A stretch of DNA of 64,000 bases from Hyalella azteca (Eukaryota > Arthropoda > Malacostraca > Amphipoda > Hyalellidae): the NCBI RefSeq assembly GCF_000764305.2, contig NW_025942170.1, positions 25,963-89,962 of the forward strand, given 5' to 3'. The notes beneath the pieces are model-generated. The model saw only the letters and a program-made list of their open reading frames with translations, was not told the origin of the DNA and ran no database searches. Made by a program: the position numbers and the translations under genes. Below are positions 49,701 through 58,189 of this stretch, piece after piece (the stretch's first letter is position 1; every line of letters begins with the position of its first letter).

Positions 49701-52437
49701 CTGGGTCATGATGTGCCTCGAGTGTGATGTGTCTGGTCATGATGTGCCTCAAGTGTGATGTGTCTGGTCATGATATGCCTCGAGTGTGATGTGTCTGGGT
49801 CATGATGTGCCTCGAGTGTGATGTGTTTGGGTCATGATGTGCCTCGAGTGTGATGTGTCTGGTCATGATGTGTCTCAAGTGTGATGTGTCTGGTCTATGA
49901 TGTGCCTCGAGTGTGATGTGTCTGGGCCATGATGTGCCTCGAGTGTGATGTGTCTGGTCATGATGTGTCGAGTGTGATGTGTCTGGTCATGATGTGTCTC
50001 AAGTGTGATGTGTCTGGTCATGATGTGTCTCGAGTGTGATGTGTCTGGTCATGATGTGTCTCGAGTGTGATGTGTCTGGGTCATGATGTGCCTCGCGTGT
50101 GATGTGTCTGGATCATGATGTGTCTGGATCATGATGTGCCTTGAGGGTGATGTGTCTGGATCATGATGAAACTACTGTTGCCCGAAGTATAAGTATATTA
50201 AGTATAAGTTTGATTATTATATAAATAATAAAATATATTAAGTGTAAGTTTTAAATTATTCATACGGGTGAGGCTTGACACATGAACTAAGACTGAGAAA
50301 TTTCTGTTCAATGTTCACTCATGCTGCTGTTGATTTTAACTGTGTTCACTGTTGACTTATTGTGTTCTGTTCATGTTTACTGATACCGGGTACTATTGTT
50401 TGTCTCCATGCCTCCCTCAGGATCAGGTGAGTATTATACCTGTATTGTCTAAGTAGCTTCAATTTACTCGGAAAAGGGGCGTCATAATGTTATTGTGCCT
50501 TTGAGCTTTTACAAGTTAGTTAATTAAAGCAACAAATTAATCTTGTAACGCCAATGTCAGTTTATATTACAAGTTTGTTCATCTTGTAACCGCAATTGAG
50601 CCTTGTTTTTTCTGGCTGTATTGTCGTATTATTCCTAATGCTGCATGTTTATTGTTAGCTCCTCCCTTTCTTTGAATTCTCTTTACCTTTATTATATCGG
50701 TAAATTTTGTTCATATATAAAGGCTTGGTAAGTAGAGTTCTCTTCAGTAGATATAGGATCAAGAAAGCATAAAGACTGTAAGGTTGTGAGTTTTAAAAAG
50801 TTTATTAACCTGCCTGCCAGTCCTCGGTGAGTTATGAGTATGGTTAAGAATCCATCAGTTGCGCTTGATGCATTCAATTAAGTAAGAACCATATACGGTC
50901 ACGCTTGTGCTGTGCCTTCGAATCGCCGTCCCACGCTAGGGGCCATACTTTCGAAACGCGCTCAGTGAACGTAAGTACTTACGCTCTATTTTCTTGTCTA
51001 TGAGGATTTTGCTTGAAAAGCCGTCAATGATTGGCTGATGAAGTTACTATTTTCTTGTCTATGATTGGTGGATTTTGCTTGAAAGGCCGTCAATGATTGG
51101 CTGATGAACTTACGATCTCTTAACTTTTTTGAAAGTATAGGCCCAAGACTGGAACCCTCGCCTTCGTCTTCACCACTAACCAGTTGGGTGTGCAGGACGA
51201 TGAAGGGCGTCACTAAACTGCCCGTTTGTGTGCAGGACGATGAAGGGCGTCACTAACTTGCCCGTTTGTGTGCAGGACGATGAAGGGCACGCCTGGGTAT
51301 GCCGTGGTAAGCAACTTGGCGCACGAGGACGTACTGCTGGACTTCAGCATCCTCCCCGCCGTCCCCTCAACGGGGACGCTCGTCTATAACCTCACCAGTG
51401 GGGAGGTGCCCCCCAGGTCAGGCTCACACTGTAGTTCTTCTCGTCTGAGTTTATATGCAAAGAAGGAACCAAGGGACACTACGTGCACTTAGGCCGCTGT
51501 GTGCACTTAGGCCACTACGTGCAAGTAGGCCGCTACATGCACTTAGGCCGCTACGTGCACTAAAGTCTTTTCAGAGAGCAATCCGAGGATTTTGTTTTCC
51601 TCGTCCGGCTCCTAATTTAATGGTTTTTGAATCGCTGCATCACTGTTGAATTGTAACTTTGCCCTAACAACGATTACAGATTGAGTTTTATGTACCAAAT
51701 CACGGTTATTCGGTACTTGTGTAAAGATTTTTGGGTGTGAATTTGGCTTTCTCAATTAATTGAACTTCTATTTGTTGAAATTCTATTGAACTGATGATGA
51801 AACGGATCTGAAAGAAGTTTTTGGTTAAAACATTGTAAAATTACTCTGTTTTTTCTACCTTTTCAAATTTTTACTTAATATGGGATTTAAGCACTCTAAT
51901 GGTCTGAGTTCTCGTCTATATCGTGTTTCTGAAATTTCCTATTCACCGCGAATTCTTCTTGAACTACAAGTTTTTGCTATTTATGAATTTGTAAAAACTC
52001 TTTGTCTCAAGTTTCTACTTGCCATTTATGCCTCGGTCGACATTGATCGTCTAAAGACACATCAATATTTATGTTTAGTTATTGCGATTACTTGATTACT
52101 TAAGCTTGAATTGCAAATTTACAAAGAATTTTTGAGCTGTCTTTTTAATATTCATTAATACAATATGATTTTCGCTACTGTCTTGGCAATATTTGTTGGG
52201 CAAATTTATGACCGTGGAAATAAATAAATTAAATAAATAGTAAAATAATATAAATAAATAAATAGTAAAAAAATGTGCAAAATAAGTAAAAATAAATAAT
52301 AAATGAATAAGTGAAATGAATAAATGTGTTGCAAGTACGACATCATGTCTCCCAACAGCAACAAGGTGGATCTAACATCCGTGCTGGTGGAGGGCCATGG
52401 AGGAGCTGTCATCGAGTTCGTGGCTCAGGACCATTAA
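39750..52437 (+). CDS. SLC3A2: SLC3A2 / CD98 (4F2) heavy chain gene, 11 recognisable exons
   Basis: The protein is the type II membrane glycoprotein that pairs with SLC7 light chains to carry amino acids across the plasma membrane. The exons give a cytosolic N-terminus, the conserved KYAKDPFWVRLR run-up, one membrane segment (about residues 69-95), then APACEPPP, whose Cys matches the one that links to the light chain. An alpha-amylase-like ectodomain follows with LSPGTPI and sequons NTS, NIT, NLT, NNT and NST. Recognised exons total about 457 codons, against roughly 530 in mammals. An exon between LSPGTPILQ and IPGNNTEK (normally YGDEIG...) is missing where adapter junctions occur. rBAT (SLC3A1) keeps more glucosidase motifs, so CD98hc fits better. 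Three exon ends lie in donor-spanning arrays. Confidence 0.9.
39852..40166. other. SLC3A2 intron 1, first part
   Basis: Unique intron sequence with a short AGTAGTAGT tract near 40060. Confidence 0.5.
40167..40357. mobile_element. MITE with about 62-bp terminal inverted repeats and 8-bp duplication
   Basis: The ends are GGTATTATTGCAGATTAACT and its inverse AGTTAATCTGCAATAATACC. Flanks are AAATATTA at 40159-40166 and 40358-40365. It lies in SLC3A2 intron 1. Eight-bp duplication suggests a hAT-like source. Confidence 0.92.
40366..41386. other. SLC3A2 intron 1, second part
   Basis: Near 41180-41295 is a decayed piece with AAAAAGGCCACAGG and GGAAACCCTG, likely a relic of the GGCC-rich MITE family at 39382. 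The rest is unassigned. Confidence 0.5.
41387..41520 (+). CDS. SLC3A2: SLC3A2 coding exon 2
   Basis: The acceptor is TTTATCCAG. The product is VQAADIKVDIATEDEFRGLT then KSELMKYAKDPFWVRLRIIL and MFLFW, the CD98hc juxtamembrane motif and the start of the membrane helix. The donor is TTTTG|GTCAGTATAA, phase 2. The exon end with donor is repeated twice more downstream. Confidence 0.92.
41500..41745 (+). repeat. Donor-spanning repeat at SLC3A2 exon 2 (80-90 bp x 3)
   Basis: ATCCTCATGTTCCTATTTTG|GTCAGTATAACAATTAGC recurs with donors at 41521, 41601 and 41691; the last is GTCGGT. Twenty exon bases are included in each unit. The third spacing is 10 bp longer through an inserted AAAGCCAATT. Confidence 0.93.
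41746..43244. other. SLC3A2 intron 2
   Basis: Long, mostly unique intron. Nothing coding recognised. Confidence 0.5.
43245..43398 (+). repeat. Dispersed element with CCGT-repeat core, copy 2, ending at an acceptor
   Basis: It is the inverse of 6852-7020: TTTTCTCATTTATGGAAAAA, an ATCCGTCTGTCCGTCC core, then CACTGCAGTGAGTACTGAGT and a TTTTCTTTTTTGA tail. The T-rich tail runs straight into the CTGCAG acceptor of exon 3. Confidence 0.8.
43402..43538 (+). CDS. SLC3A2: SLC3A2 coding exon 3 (membrane helix and linking Cys)
   Basis: The product is AAWVAMLVLAIWIIVKAPAC then EPPPTITWMQESAMVEVNPS and AMDPQ. It completes the membrane helix and holds the APxC Cys expected to bridge to the SLC7 partner. 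The donor is CAAG|GTATGAAT, phase 1. Confidence 0.93.
43920..44050. repeat. Intronic ATAATATCATCCTATATAAT-type repeat
   Basis: About six units of roughly 18 bp just before the exon 4 acceptor. Confidence 0.8.
44059..44183 (+). CDS. SLC3A2: SLC3A2 coding exon 4
   Basis: The acceptor is ATTTTGCAG. The product is SVNLVKALGLSSFYIPALIS then GHDFYKLNPAYVAEQVTSLL Q. The donor is CTGCAG|GTACATGA, phase 0. It continues directly into exon 5 (QALTGAGVHGVTDF), which aligns without a gap to the mammalian 'LLQSAKKKSIRVILDL' strand. The exon end is expanded into a long array. Confidence 0.9.
44157..45008 (+). repeat. Donor-spanning array at SLC3A2 exon 4 (33 bp x at least 25)
   Basis: Each unit is GAGCAGGTCACCAGCATGCT plus GCAG|GTACATGAT: eight codons of exon end, then the donor. 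The first two copies have AGCCTGCTG, all others AGCATGCTG, so most are identical. The unit is a multiple of three without stops, which makes a spurious ORF of EQVTSMLQVHD repeats. It runs into a single N at 45009, so it is probably collapsed. Confidence 0.95.
45010..45224 (+). mobile_element. Zinc-finger ORF fragment (LINE ORF1-like) in a chimeric segment
   Basis: The plus strand reads CERCEDLICISCSKLSSKEY then SFLQKSKLLHWFCRDCEKP. The spacing C-x2-C-x5-C-x2-C ... H-x2-C-x2-C is PHD-like, as found in ORF1 of some CR1-type LINEs. It lies between the N at 45009 and an adapter junction at 45225, so its position is artefactual. Confidence 0.65.
45225..45262. other. Nextera mate-pair junction adapter (artefact)
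   Basis: The same 38-bp mosaic-end palindrome as at 13045. It separates the zinc-finger fragment from SLC3A2 intron sequence. Confidence 0.98.
45367..45565 (+). repeat. Diverged duplication of the SLC3A2 exon 5 acceptor
   Basis: GAACACATTATGCATGATGC AG|ATGCTGACAGGTGCCGGGGA (from 45368) matches GAACACATTACGCGTAATGC AG|GCTCTGACGGGTGCTGGAGT (from 45514). The period is about 147 bp, and the duplicate includes about 20 exon bases. A run of ATGTT pentamers lies just upstream at 45345-45370. Confidence 0.75.
45536..45694 (+). CDS. SLC3A2: SLC3A2 coding exon 5
   Basis: The acceptor is CGTAATGCAG. The product is ALTGAGVHGVTDFVPSPVLP then YNSWVVNTSYAHLFNLPALT and LNYDEEDLSPELQ, matching the CD98hc barrel strand and 'NYRGENSWF' loop. 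53 codons, phase 0 at both ends. The donor is CTGCAG|GTGACAGT. Confidence 0.9.
45700..46700 (+). repeat. Intronic GGTAGCTTAATG minisatellite, about 1 kb with gap
   Basis: Units of 12 and 24 bp (GTGTGTAGCTTAATGGGTAG and GTGGTGTGTGGC forms) begin within 10 bp of the exon 5 donor. The exon end is not included. Confidence 0.92.
46081..46163. other. Assembly gap (N run)
   Basis: 83 Ns inside the minisatellite. Confidence 0.99.
46716..46760. repeat. GT/ATGT microsatellite
   Basis: (GT)n passing into (ATGT)n and (AT)n. Confidence 0.9.
47073..47203 (+). CDS. SLC3A2: SLC3A2 coding exon 6
   Basis: The acceptor is TCACGTTGCAG. The product is KVLIFWKNEYNITGFTVPAD then ETEKQPELHNLTTSLNHDLA DQDM. FW matches the CD98hc 'ALEFWLQAGVDGF' helix; sequons NIT and NLT are present. 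The donor is ACAT|GTGAGTCA, phase 2. Confidence 0.9.
47180..47342 (+). repeat. Donor-spanning repeat at SLC3A2 exon 6 (54 bp x 3)
   Basis: CTCAACCATGACCTAGCTGA CCAGGACAT|GTGAGTCATG plus TTATAGCTTACTGAC recurs with donors at 47204, 47258 and 47312. About 28 exon bases are in each unit. Confidence 0.94.
47525..47636 (+). CDS. SLC3A2: SLC3A2 coding exon 7
   Basis: The acceptor is CCTGGACAG. The product is VVGEGMVDVSDAVSNLNLPG then SFQQFLKLNSDSWPYYK. The donor is AAG|GTATGG, phase 0. It fits the barrel region before the 'LPGTP' motif. Confidence 0.85.
47637..48253. other. SLC3A2 intron 7
   Basis: Unique intron; no repeats recognised. Confidence 0.6.
48254..48352 (+). CDS. SLC3A2: SLC3A2 coding exon 8 (LSPGTPI)
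   Basis: The acceptor is TTGTTTCCAG. The product is FMPVVADHRTASPAQMPAVT then MALMLSPGTPILQ. It matches CD98hc 'LLRLYQLMLFTLPGTPVFSYGDEIG'. The donor is CAG|GTGATG, phase 0. The YGDEIG continuation is absent. Confidence 0.9.
48400..48545 (+). repeat. Intronic 18-bp minisatellite x 8
   Basis: TGGGGTGACTTTGGCCAC and CGGGGTGACTTTGGCCAC repeat and end at an adapter junction. Confidence 0.9.
48546..48583. other. Nextera mate-pair junction adapter (artefact)
   Basis: The 38-bp mosaic-end junction as at 13045. Confidence 0.98.
48584..48670 (-). CDS. ATM-like PI3K-related kinase fragment in a chimeric insert
   Basis: The minus strand reads SKILPTPETVPFRLTQ, near-identical to the ATM kinase stretch 'KILPTPETVPFRLT' ahead of its activation region. 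A donor CAG|GTGGGTCC follows. The 87-bp piece holds two copies of the exon end with donor (period about 53 bp). Adapters on both sides show it was mis-joined from another locus. ATM acts in DNA double-strand-break signalling; with so short a piece ATR or another relative cannot be excluded. Confidence 0.7.
48671..48708. other. Nextera mate-pair junction adapter (artefact)
   Basis: The 38-bp mosaic-end junction as at 13045. Confidence 0.98.
48709..48960. repeat. 21-bp tandem array x 12 after an adapter
   Basis: ATGCTGCAGTGTTGCTGCGTA with a few changes. It starts at the adapter, so it may not belong to SLC3A2. Confidence 0.9.
48961..49160. other. Unassigned AT-rich DNA
   Basis: A short repeat (GTAATTTATTAATCAC) occurs three times. 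The YGDEIG exon of SLC3A2 was not found here. Confidence 0.5.
49160..49461 (+). repeat. Acceptor-like tandem array before SLC3A2 exon 9 (45 bp x 6)
   Basis: Units are GACGTGACGGTAACAGCTCT plus TATTGTTGTCAGAGTAACTACTCTA. The last unit turns into the true acceptor GACGGTAACAGCCTCTTGTT CCGCAG. Each unit thus carries a pyrimidine tract and CAG resembling the real 3' splice site. Confidence 0.88.
49462..49604 (+). CDS. SLC3A2: SLC3A2 coding exon 9
   Basis: The acceptor is TTGTTCCGCAG. The product is IPGNNTEKFVTSLGGVVAAC then SELRSKDAFKFGATEFVNST ANVVAFTR. It has sequons NNT and NST. It corresponds to the part around CD98hc 'SLLSLFRRLSDQRSKERSLLHG...'. The donor is CCAG|GTGTGG, phase 2. Confidence 0.88.
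49620..50170 (+). repeat. Intronic minisatellite, about 31-bp unit x 18
   Basis: GTCATGATGTGCCTCGAGTG plus TGATGTGTCTG repeats just after the exon 9 donor. It does not include exon bases. Confidence 0.92.
50171..50967. other. SLC3A2 intron 9, unassigned part
   Basis: Unique sequence without a recognised exon. A CCTCCCTCAG|GATCAGGTGAGT at 50412-50432 looks splice-like but encodes almost nothing. Confidence 0.5.
50968..51136. repeat. Dispersed element with CGTAAGTACTTACG palindrome, two copies
   Basis: CTATTTTCTTGTCTATGATT then GGTGGATTTTGCTTGAAAAG and CCGTCAATGATTGGCTGATG AA appears twice here. It appears twice again at 59685-59914. It begins near the palindrome CGTAAGTACTTACG. Confidence 0.85.
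51185..51290 (+). repeat. Acceptor-spanning repeat at SLC3A2 exon 10 (40 bp x 3)
   Basis: TGTGCAG|GACGATGAAGGGC and GTCACTAAACTGCCCGTTTG recur with acceptors ending at 51195, 51235 and 51275. Only the last copy continues into exon 10; the earlier copies hit TAA within a few codons. Confidence 0.94.
51276..51405 (+). CDS. SLC3A2: SLC3A2 coding exon 10
   Basis: The product is TMKGTPGYAVVSNLAHEDVL then LDFSILPAVPSTGTLVYNLT SGE. It matches the CD98hc 'RFLVVLNFGDVGLSAGLQAS' beta domain. The donor GAG|GTGCCCCC is chosen because it gives the phase needed by the last exon; an alternative CAG|GTCAGG at 51417 does not. Confidence 0.85.
51465..51565 (+). repeat. Intronic 18-bp repeat x 5
   Basis: CACTACGTGCACTTAGGC with minor changes. 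Confidence 0.88.
51566..52335. other. SLC3A2 intron 10
   Basis: AT-rich unique DNA; AAATAAATA low complexity at 52215-52325 leads into the last exon. Confidence 0.6.
52336..52437 (+). CDS. SLC3A2: SLC3A2 last coding exon
   Basis: The acceptor is TGTTGCAAG (weak, A-rich upstream). The product is YDIMSPNSNKVDLTSVLVEG then HGGAVIEFVAQDH and TAA at 52435. It matches the CD98hc end 'LELERLKLEPHEGLLLRF'. The tract has little pyrimidine, so the exact acceptor is less certain than the coding sequence. Confidence 0.85.
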   Translation, partial: YDIMSPNSNKVDLTSVLVEGHGGAVIEFVAQDH

Positions 52438-53590
52438 AATCCTCCACCAACTCCTCCAGTGTTATCCACCTTCTTCAGTGTTATCCACCTCCTCCAGTGT
52501 TATCCACTGTCATCCACCACGCCAGCCGCTCACTCACGCTCATTCCTTACCTTGGATGTCAGCTCTAGCAGCATCTCGGAAATGTTTCTTCTGTGCTAAA
52601 TTAAAACGTTTCTTTTATTTTTGACGTTATTGCTATCATTATAAAAAAATTAAATGCAGGGAAACTAAATCCTTTTGATGAATTGTTATTGAACAATTTA
52701 TAAGTTTGAGCGGTGAAGTAATATTTGAAATATCATTATTGATATTTTAACTCGCAAGTTGTATAACTCTTACTTTGAACGTCACGTTACACTGGTAATG
52801 TTATTAACGCTTCTGTACGCACGGTCACGTTATTCTTATTGTTTGTAGTACTTTTACTTTAGTTAAATTCGGGCTGACGTTGGGTGGTTAGAAGGCAGGC
52901 GCGTTGGAGCCAACGTTGAGTGGTGGGCAGTGGATCTGCTTGTTCTCGCTTCTGCTTATATCGCAAATATTCAACACAAACACGCACGAAATGTGTTACA
53001 TATTCATATGTAATGTATTACATAGGAACGCTAGCAATATCTTGTACGCAAGATAATCTGTCGAACGGTCCATACTCACTGAGCCCAGGTGCGGTAATAC
53101 AAAGTCCAGGCGATATCTTTGTTTATTAATGGACATGGTCCATTTAATATATGATGTTGATAATAACATGTATGTTGATGTTGATAAACGTCATCAATCA
53201 ATGTTGATGTTGTTGACTTCAAAATGTGTATCAGACTTAAGAAAAGCCCTGCCTCGAATGTAGAATCAATGTTCGAATCGTTGATTTGAGTTCAATTCGT
53301 GTGTTTTTGACTTCAACTTGATCGTGAGTTTTATTTTATGCGATTTTACTGGCCACGATGGTTAGTATTTTGACGTGTTCGATTATACTATGCGTGTATA
53401 ATTGCTTGTTATATAGTTAATTTAACTGATCAGCATTAATGGTAATTGTTATTGTTTTTTGAATTGATGCCTTGAGCGCGGTTCAGTTGTTCGATGTAAA
53501 CCATCATGAAGGTGCAGGGTTGCGATGTGAACCATTATGAATGGGTTCGGGCCCAGTAAGAAAAAGGTTTGAATATCGTAATGTTGAAGT
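52438..53590. other. SLC3A2 3' flank, no gene recognised
   Basis: A short TCCTCCAGTGTTATCCACC repeat lies at 52445-52510. An ATTAAA near 52600 could be a polyadenylation signal, but this cannot be established. The rest is AT-rich. Confidence 0.45.
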
Positions 53591-53945
53591 GGGATTGAGG
53601 ATTACAATACCGAATTGTACACATAATACCACATTCTAACATTGTACGACATTGTACACGCAGCACCACATTCTATCATTGTACGACATTGTACACGCAG
53701 CACCACATTCTAACATTGTACGACATTGTACACGCAGCACCACATTCTAACATTGTACGACATTGTACACGCAGCACCATTCTAACCATTGTACAACATT
53801 GTACACACAATACCACATTCTAACCACTGTACAACATTGTACACATAATACCACATTCTAACCGTTGTAACACCACATTCTAACCATTTTACGACATTGT
53901 ACGCATGATAACACATTCTGAGCATCGTACAACATTGTTCCTCCA
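53590..53945. repeat. Minisatellite, about 38-bp unit x 9
   Basis: ACCACATTCTAACATTGTAC plus GACATTGTACACGCAGC. Confidence 0.9.
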
Positions 53946-54104
53946 TTACTCTTTAATTATAATACCGCCGCTTGTACCCACGCCAGCTGCTTCGCTAATA
54001 AACATTCTGCCGTAATGTTGAGTTATTTATTCTCATAAATATCTGTGTGAGGCAGTCAACCTATGTGAGGACCTCACTGTGTGAGAGCTTTGCTAGTTGA
54101 TCCC

Positions 54105-54275
54105 TTCAGGAGTATGAGGCATGAAGGAAACAATTGTGAGGTATGAAGGAAACAGGATTATGAGGCATGAAGGAAACAGAATTGTGAGGCATGAAGGAAA
54201 CAGGATTGTGAGGCATGAAGGAAACAGGATTGTGAGGCATGAAGGAAAGAGGATTGTGAGGTGTAAAGGGAATAG
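54105..54275. repeat. Minisatellite, 24-bp unit x 7
   Basis: GTGAGGCATGAAGGAAACAG plus GATT. Confidence 0.92.
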
Positions 54276-54299
54276 CGAAGCCAACGCATGGTTGAATTT

Positions 54300-54470
54300 A
54301 TGTACAATAGGATGTGAATCAAAGTGTGATTTAGAACAGGATGTGGATCATAGTGTGATGTAGAACAGGATGTGGATCATAGTGTGATGTAGAACAGGAT
54401 GTGGAGCAAAGTGTGATGTAGAACAGGATGTGGAGCAAAGTGTGATGGAGAACAGGATGTGGACCAACTT
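54300..54470. repeat. Minisatellite, about 29-bp unit x 6
   Basis: AGTGTGATGTAGAACAGGAT plus GTGGATCAT. Confidence 0.9.
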
Positions 54471-55135
54471 ACGTGAATTAACATGCAAGCTATGGACCGT
54501 AGTTATCTGTCACTCGCCGACTGAGTGCAGTGGAACAACGGTAAACATTCATGAAATTCACCAGGTGGTCCCTGAATGAAACTACGGACTAGAATTAATT
54601 CGATTTACAAGCAATATGATATAATTTGAATATATCAAATAAGAGCTTGTAAGTATTCTAGATAATAATATTTTGATTATTAAGTAGAAAAACTTATTAA
54701 CGGCTTGAATGAGTTAGAGATGATAATCGTTATGGAAGGCTGGAGCGCGTGCGACTGAGGCTGGTAGCCTGCGAGGCTGCGACTACCGACTCGAGTCAGT
54801 CGAGTGTGGAGTTAGTGCGCCTCTGGCTGTGGTCGAGTGAGGGTGTAAGTGTTTTGTGCTCCGTCTTGTGCCGCACGGTGCCGCTCTTTCAGTGCCTTTA
54901 GTTATCGCTGCTATGGTGATCAGATAAAATGTGTTTCAAATTATCAATACAATCTAATTACTTAATAATAAATGTGCGGATAAGATCACGAAACTTTAAT
55001 TAGTTGTAATTTTCAACGTAAATTTTTAAGTTACTTCGAAGTCGACGTAAGAAGTGAAAATTGAGCTAAGCGTACGCCAGCTGAATGATGTGAGTGCAAC
55101 CTGTTCTGATGTGCGTTCGTACGTACGTGCGGTGA
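54471..55135. other. Unassigned DNA
   Basis: A GC-richer stretch at 54740-54880 (GGCTGGTAGCCTGCGAGGCT) has no recognised coding frame. Confidence 0.45.
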
Positions 55136-55375
55136 ATGCTGTCGTGGTGACACATGTGTGGTGACCGTACACAATAACTGTGTGGTGACACATGTATGGT
55201 GAGCGTACACAATAACTGTGTGGTGACACATGTATGGTGAGCGTACACAATAACTGTGTGGTGACACATGTGTGGTGACCGTACGCAATAACTGTGTGGT
55301 GACACATGTGTGGTGACCATACGCAATAACTGTGTGGTGACACATGTGTGGTGACCATACGCAATAACTGTATAT
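55135..55375. repeat. Minisatellite, about 38-bp unit x 6
   Basis: GTGTGGTGACACATGTGTGG plus TGACCGTACGCAATAACT. Confidence 0.92.
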
Positions 55376-55479
55376 TGACCGTACAGTAACCGTTCATTCA
55401 TCATAATTATTTGTATTTGTGTCATAATGATGGTTTGTAATATCATTTTAATTCAATGCGATGCTTGAAATCATTCCCA

Positions 55480-55575
55480 GAGAAAATGATAAAAATTCTA
55501 CACTTAGAGAAATAAGTGAAACTTTGTCTAAATGCCGTTACCCAGTTGTGTGTTATGTGCCATGACCAAGAAAGT
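55480..55575. repeat. Dispersed noncoding family member (AGAGAAATAAGTGA type)
   Basis: ACTTAGAGAAATAAGTGAAA then CTTTGTCTAAATGCCGTTAC resembles 57825-57915. Confidence 0.55.
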
Positions 55576-55744
55576 GTGTTACTATTCGTACAATTTGACA
55601 CATTAATTTATCTGAGTGTATCTGTCAGAGATGTTTTTTACTTTAGTATACAAAAAAAAATCAAGCCTAAATGAACGATTTTATTATAAAAATCATCGCT
55701 ATCATTTCACAATTATATAAATAATTTTAGATTCCGAGTGCATT

Positions 55745-55995
55745 TCACACTTGACACAATGACACACATGACACAATGACACACTTCCTGACACACTTGG
55801 TGGCCAAGTCATGTGTCGGTGTCATGACACACTTGACACAATGACACACTTCCTGACACACGCTAAGGCCATGTCATGTGTCGGCATCATGACACACTTG
55901 ACACAATGACACACTTCCTGACACACTTGGAACAGCTGCACACCTCTTACAGCTGCACACCTCTTACAGCTGCACACCTCTTACAGCTGCACTGT
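55745..55995. repeat. GACACA-rich minisatellites
   Basis: GACACAATGACACACTTCCT units with a larger period of about 79 bp, then four CACCTCTTACAGCTG units. Confidence 0.85.
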
Positions 55996-56329
55996 ATGAG
56001 TCATGTCCATGTTCATGTTCACATCATTAAACATGTTCTATACCTCACTATTATAAAGCACTTTACCTTCATTAATAAATAACTCATTCCTCCCTCATTC
56101 CCATTAATGACTATTTCGCAATTCCGGGAATTCCGGACGCATTCCCATTCCCATTCCTGGCTGCCTTCCAGGAATTAGGAATTGCAGAATTGCACACTTA
56201 GAAGAACGAATGGGTCAAATTGTCCTAATTTCGACACACTTCTTACCGACTTCATACGCCGATAATGAGCCAAAACAATTGCATGAAGTATGAGAAAATC
56301 AATATTTGAATTCATTGAGATGTGAGTTT

Positions 56330-57090
56330 ATTGAGGATTTGAACGTTTTACAGGTTTTGAACGTTTTTCACGATTTGAACGTTATTTTGGATTTGAAGTT
56401 TTTTTTCGGATTTGAACGTTTTCAGGTTTTGGACGTTTTTAAGGTTTGAACGTTTTTAAGGTTTGAACGTTTTTAAGGTTTGAACGTTTTTAAGGTTTGA
56501 ACGTTTTTAAGGTTTGAACGTTTTTAAGGTTTGAACGTTTACAGGTTTTGAATGTTTTTCAGGTTATGAATGTTTTTCAAATTTTGAACGTTTTTCATGT
56601 TATGAACGTTTATTAGGTATGAATATTTTCTGGATTTGAACGTTTTTTTAGGATTTGAACGTTTTCAGGTTTTGGACGTTTTTAAGGTTTGAACGCTTGT
56701 CAGATTTTGAACGTTTCTCACGATTTGAACGTTATTCTGGATTTGAACGTTTTTTAGGATTTGAAAGTTTCAAGTTATGAACGTTTTTCAGTCTTTGAAA
56801 GTTTTGAAGGTTTTTCAGATTTTAAACGTTTTTCAGGTTTGAACGTTGATCAGATTTTGAACGTTTTTCAGGTTATGAACGTTCTTCAGGTTATGAACGT
56901 TTTTCTGGAATTGAACGTTTTTCAGGATTTGAACGTTTTTTAGGTTTGGAGGTATGAACGTTTTTCAGGTTATGAAGTTTTTTGGATTAGAACATTTTTT
57001 CAGGATTTGAACGTTTTTCATGTTTTGAACGTTTTCCAGGTTCTCAACGTTTTTTCAGGCTATGAACGTTAATCAGGCTTTGAACGTGTT
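56330..57090. repeat. Minisatellite, about 17-18 bp unit x 40 or more
   Basis: TTTGAACGTTTTTCAGG with many variants. Frequent frameshifts rule out a coding repeat. Confidence 0.9.
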
Positions 57091-57204
57091 GGTGACATGG
57101 TGTTACTGATATGGTGGCACGATTCTTGACATAATTTATGTGTTTGCTCTGAAATGTCGAATTCCGCAGAAAAACTGTGTAAAGTGAGAGCATAAAAAGA
57201 TAGC

Positions 57205-57300
57205 TCTGACATGACAGGTGTTGACATGACAGCTGTTGACATGACAGCTGTTGACATGACAGCTGTTGACATGACAGCTGTTGACATCACTGGTGTAGAC
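57205..57300. repeat. Minisatellite, 15-bp unit x 6
   Basis: GACATGACAGCTGTT. Confidence 0.9.
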
Positions 57301-57639
57301 AGCTGCAACAATACACTGCGTTGACAGTGATACATGACACAGCGGGTCAACTGAGGTAAGGTTCTAATTCTTTTTTATCTTATTTGTTTTGTCTTGTCTT
57401 ATCGTGTATTGTCTTGTTTGTCAACGAAATATAATAAATATATTAATTAGGCATCATTCAATGTCTAATTTATTCCCGTTCAATTGTTTACTAATAAATT
57501 AATTTCCCGATATATTTTGTACATAAAAAGCTGCGCCAAAAGCAGTCGTGACAGCTGCAGTTGTAGCAGCTGTAAAGCCTGCAACACGGTGTGCGTGTTG
57601 GCAGGTATATAGAGCTGCTATGTAGCAGATGTGTGCACC

Positions 57640-57790
57640 TGCAGCGTGTGTACAGCTGTAACAGGTGTACAGCTGTAGCAGGTGTATGCACCTGTAGCAG
57701 GTGTACAGCTGTAGCAGGTGTACAGCTGTAGCAGGTGCACAGCTGTAGCAGGTGTACAGCTGCTACAGCTGTAGCAGGTGCACAGCTGCA
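57640..57790. repeat. Minisatellite, 15-bp unit x 9
   Basis: CAGCTGTAGCAGGTG with variants; the CAGCTG core is palindromic. Confidence 0.9.
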
Positions 57791-58150
57791 CTAAAAAAGA
57801 GCGCAGTAAGAATTCTCTGCTTGACGAGGTACGCGCAGAGAAATAAGCGAGTTTTTGTCGAAATGCCGATTAATTTTCTACCTCGAGTGGGTCCTCCTGA
57901 CCCAGTCTGTCTAGGCGAAATAAAGCGTTACAATATAAAAAAGCCTTAATTATATTTATTCAAAATATATTATTTATTTAAAATATATTAATTATCAGTT
58001 AATATATATAAATCAATTAATAATATAAATAATCAATTAAGCACTTTTTTTATTTGGAAGATATTTATTAATATGTATGTATTATATATGTTAGGTACAT
58101 ATAATATATATTATGTACCTATATACTATATATATTATTATGTATAATTA
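57791..58150. other. Dispersed noncoding repeat copy, then AT-rich DNA
   Basis: 57825-57915 holds CAGAGAAATAAGCGAGTTTT and GTGGGTCCTCCTGACCCAGT, shared with other sites in the window. AT-rich simple sequence follows. Confidence 0.55.
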
Positions 58151-58189
58151 AATACTATTTGTTGTGTCAAGGCTGCCCTCGAGCGCCTG

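Noticed and set aside
50412..50435. CCTCCCTCAG|GATCAG|GTGAGT as an SLC3A2 micro-exon
   Set aside because: It would add two codons with phases that do not fit exons 9 and 10; kept only as a curiosity.
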